Origin: Flavobacteriales bacterium UBA7690
GTDB lineage: Bacteria; Bacteroidota; Bacteroidia; Flavobacteriales_F; PHOS-HE28
Direction: 5' to 3'
Assembly (NCBI GenBank): GCA_002482775.1
Contig: DLGQ01000009.1
Coordinates: 34,283 to 50,485, forward strand
Length of the DNA stretch: 16,203 nucleotides
Both the position numbers and the translations under genes were made by a program. The notes under the pieces were generated by a model. The model was not told where the DNA came from. It was given only the letters and a program-made list of their open reading frames with translations, and did no database searches. Numbering within the stretch: position 1 is the first letter of the stretch; every line of letters starts with the position of its first letter. Positions 13,501-16,203 of this stretch are shown here, piece after piece.

Positions 13501-16203
13501 CCACCACGCAACAAGGTTCAAACTCCGGTGTGATCGCTGATGGCACAGCCACCGGTGGTGGTGAGCGCAGCGCACAGGCCACGGAGGGAACCAACGCCAG
13601 TGGGGACCAAGCGAACACGCAAGGGAATACTTCCGCGCAGGATCAGCGCGCAGCAGGATCCACCGAGGATGGCACCAACGCAAGTGGTACGGACCTCATC
13701 GCGCAGGATCAACGCACCGTGCAAGCTGTGGAAGACGGAGGAAATGGAACGAACGACCGACAGCCTTCAGGTACTACCAACACCAATACTGGCAGTGCAG
13801 CGCAGGGCGTGAACGATGCCACTTCCAACACCACGGCAACGACGAACAGCACCAGCGGCCAACAGCCATCCGGTGAAGCAACGAACGATGCCGCCGCCGA
13901 GATGGACGCCTTCGTGCTGGAGAACGAGAAAGCCGAATTGCAACAGGCCATCGCCGCCGAGAAGAACAAGACACGTCGCGATAGCTTGCAGACCCAGCTC
14001 GCTCGAGTTGATCTGCGCATGGCCGCCCAGAAGTTGCAAGCCACCGCGCAGCAGGAAGCACAGGACGAACGCGCCGCCGAACTGGCTGTGGACGGGGTGG
14101 ACATGGAGCGTATCCCGGCCACCTTCTTCGCCGACACCAAAGAAGCCGACATCATCACGCTGGTCTATCCCAACTATGAAGTGGACAAGGCGCGTGTGCA
14201 AGCCATCGAGGATCCACAGGCGCGTGCCGATGGGTTGAGCGGATTGGAACTGATGCTCGCCGACAGCCTGCGTGGAGAGCTCGTGCGCCAAGCCGCCGTG
14301 CTGGAACTCGCTCCACAGCAAGGGGAGAACGTGCTGCCCAAGATGGAACGGCTGCGCATGATCCGGCAGGAACATATCCGCGAGGCGGACCGCATCGTGC
14401 AGGACCACGAAGCCGCCATGGCCGCGCAAGCCGGACAAGACCAACCGCTTGAGCCGCTCGCCACACGTGCGCAACGCAGCAACTATCCGCTTGGGCAGGA
14501 CCCGATCGCCGATCGTTTCGTTTCCCTGGAGCCCGATCCACAAGAGGTCTACGCCAGCAAAGTGGAACACCGCAGCAGCAAGGTGAACGAAGCCGTCGCC
14601 TTCAAGGATGTCGACCTCGCTCGCATGGCCGACCTCGATCAGCGCATCGATTCCATCGAAGCCACCATGGTGGGCCTCGAACGCAAGGAATACGACAAGA
14701 AGCGGCGCGAGGCCGACAAGCTCATCGACGAGCGCATGATCATCCGCGCGGACCTCGGCCAGCGCACCGCCTACCTCACCAAAGAAGAATGGACCACCGC
14801 CACGGACAGCATCAAGCGGATCGACAAGCAGCTCACTAGCGTGGGCTTGGCGCCGGATGAGAGCCTGTTGTTGATGGCCCAGAACATGCAGGCCAATGCC
14901 AAGACACGTTTCGCCGAGGCGGAAGGCCTGCGCAAGAAAGCCGATCGCAGCGAGGACATCCTGCTCCGCGATAGTTTGTTCCGCACCGCATACACCACCG
15001 AACTGGAAGCACTGGGCGAGATCGACAAGGCCATCACCGTGAAAACCTACCTGCTCGGCGGTTCCTTCCAACGCGGGGAGACGCTTGCCTACGACGAGGT
15101 GGCCCGCCGTGTGCTCAACATCTCCGAAGAGCCCGCCTTGGCCCAGGATCGTAAGGTGGAACGCACCGCTGTGAACACCGCTGCGGATACCACCGCCGGA
15201 GTACGCACCGCCGTGGTGGACCAGACACCAGCTGTGGAAGTGGTGAGCCGAGAGCGTGTGGAGACCTCCACCGAAGAAGATGAGACCACCGGTGAACGCA
15301 CGGCCGTAGTGGAGCAGACGCCTGCTGTGGAAGTGGTAAGCCGAGAGCGTGTGGAGAACACCACCGAAGAAGGCACCACCATTGGTGAACGCACAGCCGT
15401 CAACACCACCACGAACGACGCATCGAACAGCAATTCCAGCGAACGTCAGCCTATGACCAGCGCCCCCGTGGGTACCGGTGTCATGGCCTCGGCCACGCCA
15501 TCGACGGGTGATGCCGAACGTGCACGCAAGGAGGCCGAAGAACTCGCCGACCGCTCCATGTCCGCCTTGCCGAGCAACGCGCGGTTGCCGGTGGACCGTT
15601 ACGAGAACTTCCTGCGCTCGGAGAACGTGGTCCTGAAACCAGAAGCGCTCAACCCCGAGTTGGATCCGCAACTGCTCGCGGTGAAGGCCGAGCGGGCCGT
15701 GCAGACCAGTGCATCCCTGGAGCAGCGATCCTTGGAGCTCGCCGACCGGGCCACGGGCTTGGAGGATAGCGCCACCACGGCACGCAAACGCGACCAGGAG
15801 CAATTGATGGCCCTCGCCGTCCGCACCCGCTTGGAGTCCGATTCGTTGCACTCCGCCTCGTTGGCCATGGCCGAAGAAGCACGCTCCTTGGAAATGCAGA
15901 AGCGTGATGCCGAGCAGGCGAAGGTGCTGCGCGACCGCTTGGTGAAGTACTACTACCTCACCGGGGAGGAACAAGGCATCGTCCTGGACAACCCCGACCA
16001 GAGCCGCTACTTCCAAGCCCGTGCCCGCGCGTTGGAGCAGTACGATGCGGCTTCCGAAGCCGGTTCATCGGCACGCATCAACCGCGAGTTGAGCGAAGTG
16101 CTGCGCAAAGAAGCCGATGCCACCAAGGCCGACGTGGAGGCCGGACGGATCACCAACGAAGAGGCCACCGCGAAGCGCGAAGTGCTCTACGCCCGCGCCG
16201 AGC
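10599..16203 (+). CDS. Giant exported modular protein: TPR, PD40 propeller, regulatory-like domain, coiled coils (3' end missing)
   Basis: The frame from ATG 10599 is open to the window edge: 1868 codons, no stop. A signal peptide (1-19, ASA cleavage) is followed by TPR-like helices (about 22-115, with AEAWYWLGRAYHLNYQFKDA near 92-111). Next comes a PD40/WD40-like propeller portion (about 196-336; S261 begins SFYFSSKGHNSMGGYDVF), then a carboxypeptidase-regulatory-like domain (about 340-440, with T-D-I-N-GSYVLSIP). After these come a charged helical rod (about 505-785), a Thr/Gln/Gly/Asn/Asp-rich low-complexity stretch (about 806-1100) with repeated AQDQR, a second rod (about 1102-1515), two 31-residue repeats (1536-1597), and a third helical region from 1638 on. 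The first three modules match the order in Bacteroidota OmpA-family proteins such as PorE, but the rods and linkers are far larger. The C-terminal domain (OmpA-like, SPOR or other) lies outside the window. Likely an envelope or surface structural protein; function unknown. Confidence 0.88.
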   Translation, partial: MTRLTGIVVFLVLSLAASAQGDQQVRAKADGLFDEKNYVDALPLYSQLVSLTPSDRVLNFRFGTCLLFGGEDKDKAIGHLKFATQDPSIPAEAWYWLGRAYHLNYQFKDAQAAYQRYQGTGSKKELEGFTVAALDKQCRNGQNLLSNLKEISVRNKVEVDDTEFFRFYELGDIGGKIVVLPEELKSSLDKKSKQRTLVYIPAKGGSAIYFGSYGKDGKTGRDIYRTELTTDGKFAPPVKLAGYVNTDQDDDFAFLHPDGKSFYFSSKGHNSMGGYDVFRSAYDKGLDVFGPPENMDFAVNTPDDDVFYMTDGENKEACFASGRDSKQGKLHVYRVSTAQVPVVITVLKGTYASVFDKEDRKARIIVEDAVTHERVADVRTDINGSYVLSIPRSGQFKFAVECGPTGKTHTGTVDVPRATSARAYRQELELTASGALEKLVIRNYFEEPLQEDMIALMMEEIKRRAKLDVTSGSEPVAQQPEVEDPAKADPLTKAGFAGDVTEEQAVRMAKEDAADLDRLAYDLDVQSKEAFSIAVQAVTEAERTAREAETLVNAAAQETEEAPKNAKMVEAAKLRQRSREANLRARAAYRTGQDLEAEELSVQQRAAMASKLAMDLEGAVNTKKADATLTHLQALKTRLDTKAGPDGDLSIAERSRRSLAEQEKEAARSLNIANAKRAEENEFADRIARSKRERDETKNKSRQEELSREITQQEQQLAYLHDEVEGAFTKAKEQERTTAVFRGQHSLTAHLSTATERRAGTDLNKEQMAGLGQRIAGTDSRIASIPIDERYDALVVTNNQEVEARSFNWGAGATANDAAIASVATQAVQRDATKDAQQAGSRTIAAPNNDLAQGELHSATVPTIEDPRAEDLVSAGAAVGQPAVDPAVKVVANEQAGQEGGSAQDATGNDAASATTVQSGTTGTIEQGSTATTQQNGVNDPTSQGADQAADGTSIAQDQRAVPTTAPATTQQGSNSGVIADGTATGGGERSAQATEGTNASGDQANTQGNTSAQDQRAAGSTEDGTNASGTDLIAQDQRTVQAVEDGGNGTNDRQPSGTTNTNTGSAAQGVNDATSNTTATTNSTSGQQPSGEATNDAAAEMDAFVLENEKAELQQAIAAEKNKTRRDSLQTQLARVDLRMAAQKLQATAQQEAQDERAAELAVDGVDMERIPATFFADTKEADIITLVYPNYEVDKARVQAIEDPQARADGLSGLELMLADSLRGELVRQAAVLELAPQQGENVLPKMERLRMIRQEHIREADRIVQDHEAAMAAQAGQDQPLEPLATRAQRSNYPLGQDPIADRFVSLEPDPQEVYASKVEHRSSKVNEAVAFKDVDLARMADLDQRIDSIEATMVGLERKEYDKKRREADKLIDERMIIRADLGQRTAYLTKEEWTTATDSIKRIDKQLTSVGLAPDESLLLMAQNMQANAKTRFAEAEGLRKKADRSEDILLRDSLFRTAYTTELEALGEIDKAITVKTYLLGGSFQRGETLAYDEVARRVLNISEEPALAQDRKVERTAVNTAADTTAGVRTAVVDQTPAVEVVSRERVETSTEEDETTGERTAVVEQTPAVEVVSRERVENTTEEGTTIGERTAVNTTTNDASNSNSSERQPMTSAPVGTGVMASATPSTGDAERARKEAEELADRSMSALPSNARLPVDRYENFLRSENVVLKPEALNPELDPQLLAVKAERAVQTSASLEQRSLELADRATGLEDSATTARKRDQEQLMALAVRTRLESDSLHSASLAMAEEARSLEMQKRDAEQAKVLRDRLVKYYYLTGEEQGIVLDNPDQSRYFQARARALEQYDAASEAGSSARINRELSEVLRKEADATKADVEAGRITNEEATAKREVLYARAE
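13464..13718 (+). repeat. AQDQR repeats inside the low-complexity linker
   Basis: The five-residue word AQDQR appears three times in the giant protein, encoded at 13464-13478, 13635-13649 and 13701-13715 (residues 956, 1013 and 1035). EDGTNASG/EGTNASG words also recur nearby. The copies are 171 and 66 bases apart and use slightly different codons, so they are old duplications rather than fresh slippage. The surrounding linker is rich in Thr, Gln, Gly, Asn and Asp and is probably unstructured. Confidence 0.7.
15204..15400 (+). repeat. Tandem 93-bp (31-residue) repeat in the giant gene
   Basis: Two full in-frame units lie head to tail at 15204-15296 and 15297-15389. Each begins RTAVV-[DE]-QTPAVEVV and continues SRERVE, then a Thr/Glu-rich end closing in GE. 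A third unit begins at 15390 (RTAV) and decays after four residues, and an RTAV stub precedes the first unit. The 93-base period is exact, which keeps the reading frame. Confidence 0.9.

Noticed and set aside
11154..13514. 786-codon minus-strand open frame opposite the giant gene
   Set aside because: The plus frame is open throughout with signal peptide, propeller and helical domains. The minus frame gives a Gly/His/Arg/Leu-rich product with no domain, typical of a high-GC antisense shadow.
15204..15400. Possible CRISPR-like repeat
   Set aside because: The units are contiguous, 93 bases long, in frame within a coding sequence and have no unique spacers.
13767..16016. 749-codon minus-strand open frame
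   Set aside because: Antisense shadow of the giant gene; its apparent repeats mirror the plus-strand 31-residue repeats and no family is recognisable.
1..16203. Defence, toxin-antitoxin, phage or mobile element system
   Set aside because: No integrase, transposase, nuclease, helicase or toxin motif, and no abrupt composition change, could be seen in any supported reading frame.

Overview
The window looks like chromosome of a high-GC member of the Bacteroidota, probably a Flavobacteriales-like environmental lineage. The evidence is the gene content: a duplicated DUF1599 protein, a DoxX/thioredoxin-like fusion, the triosephosphate isomerase-prmA pair, and a secreted TPR + PD40 + carboxypeptidase-regulatory protein. 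Shine-Dalgarno sequences are absent, and TAnnTTYG promoter boxes resemble the Bacteroidota -7 element TAnnTTTG. No tRNA, rRNA, insertion sequence, integrase or CRISPR array was seen.

Layout. Bases 1-129 (minus strand) hold the 5' end of folP (dihydropteroate synthase). A divergent promoter region (130-234) separates it from a plus-strand run to the window end: a DUF1599 protein (235-777); a 327-bp gap with a terminator, degenerate palindromic repeats and a hairpin (778-1104); a small exported protein (1105-1629); a DoxX-family membrane protein with a thioredoxin-like tail (1746-3086); a second small exported protein, paralogous to the first (3114-3620); tpiA (3700-4452); prmA (4572-5414); a 1496-residue exported beta-rich protein that overlaps prmA by 4 bp (5411-9901); plsY (9905-10555); and the first 1868 codons of a giant exported protein that is still open at the window end (10599-16203).

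How the genes relate. Metabolic and housekeeping functions (folate synthesis, glycolysis, ribosomal protein methylation, first acylation of phospholipid synthesis) are interleaved with envelope proteins of unknown role. prmA, the 1496-residue gene and plsY are packed tightly enough to be one transcript. plsY, a 15-codon mini-ORF and the giant gene are joined by overlapping stop and start codons. Outside these packed units a TAnnTTYG-like box sits upstream of the genes, often only 2-7 bases before the start codon, which suggests leaderless or near-leaderless mRNAs.

The least explained items are the giant modular protein (propeller, long alpha-helical rods, a low-complexity linker and 31-residue repeats), the 1496-residue OstA/LptA-like exported protein, the pair of small exported paralogs flanking the DoxX protein, and a hairpin with possible pseudoknot pairing at 1020-1060. 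No defence system or mobile system was found.
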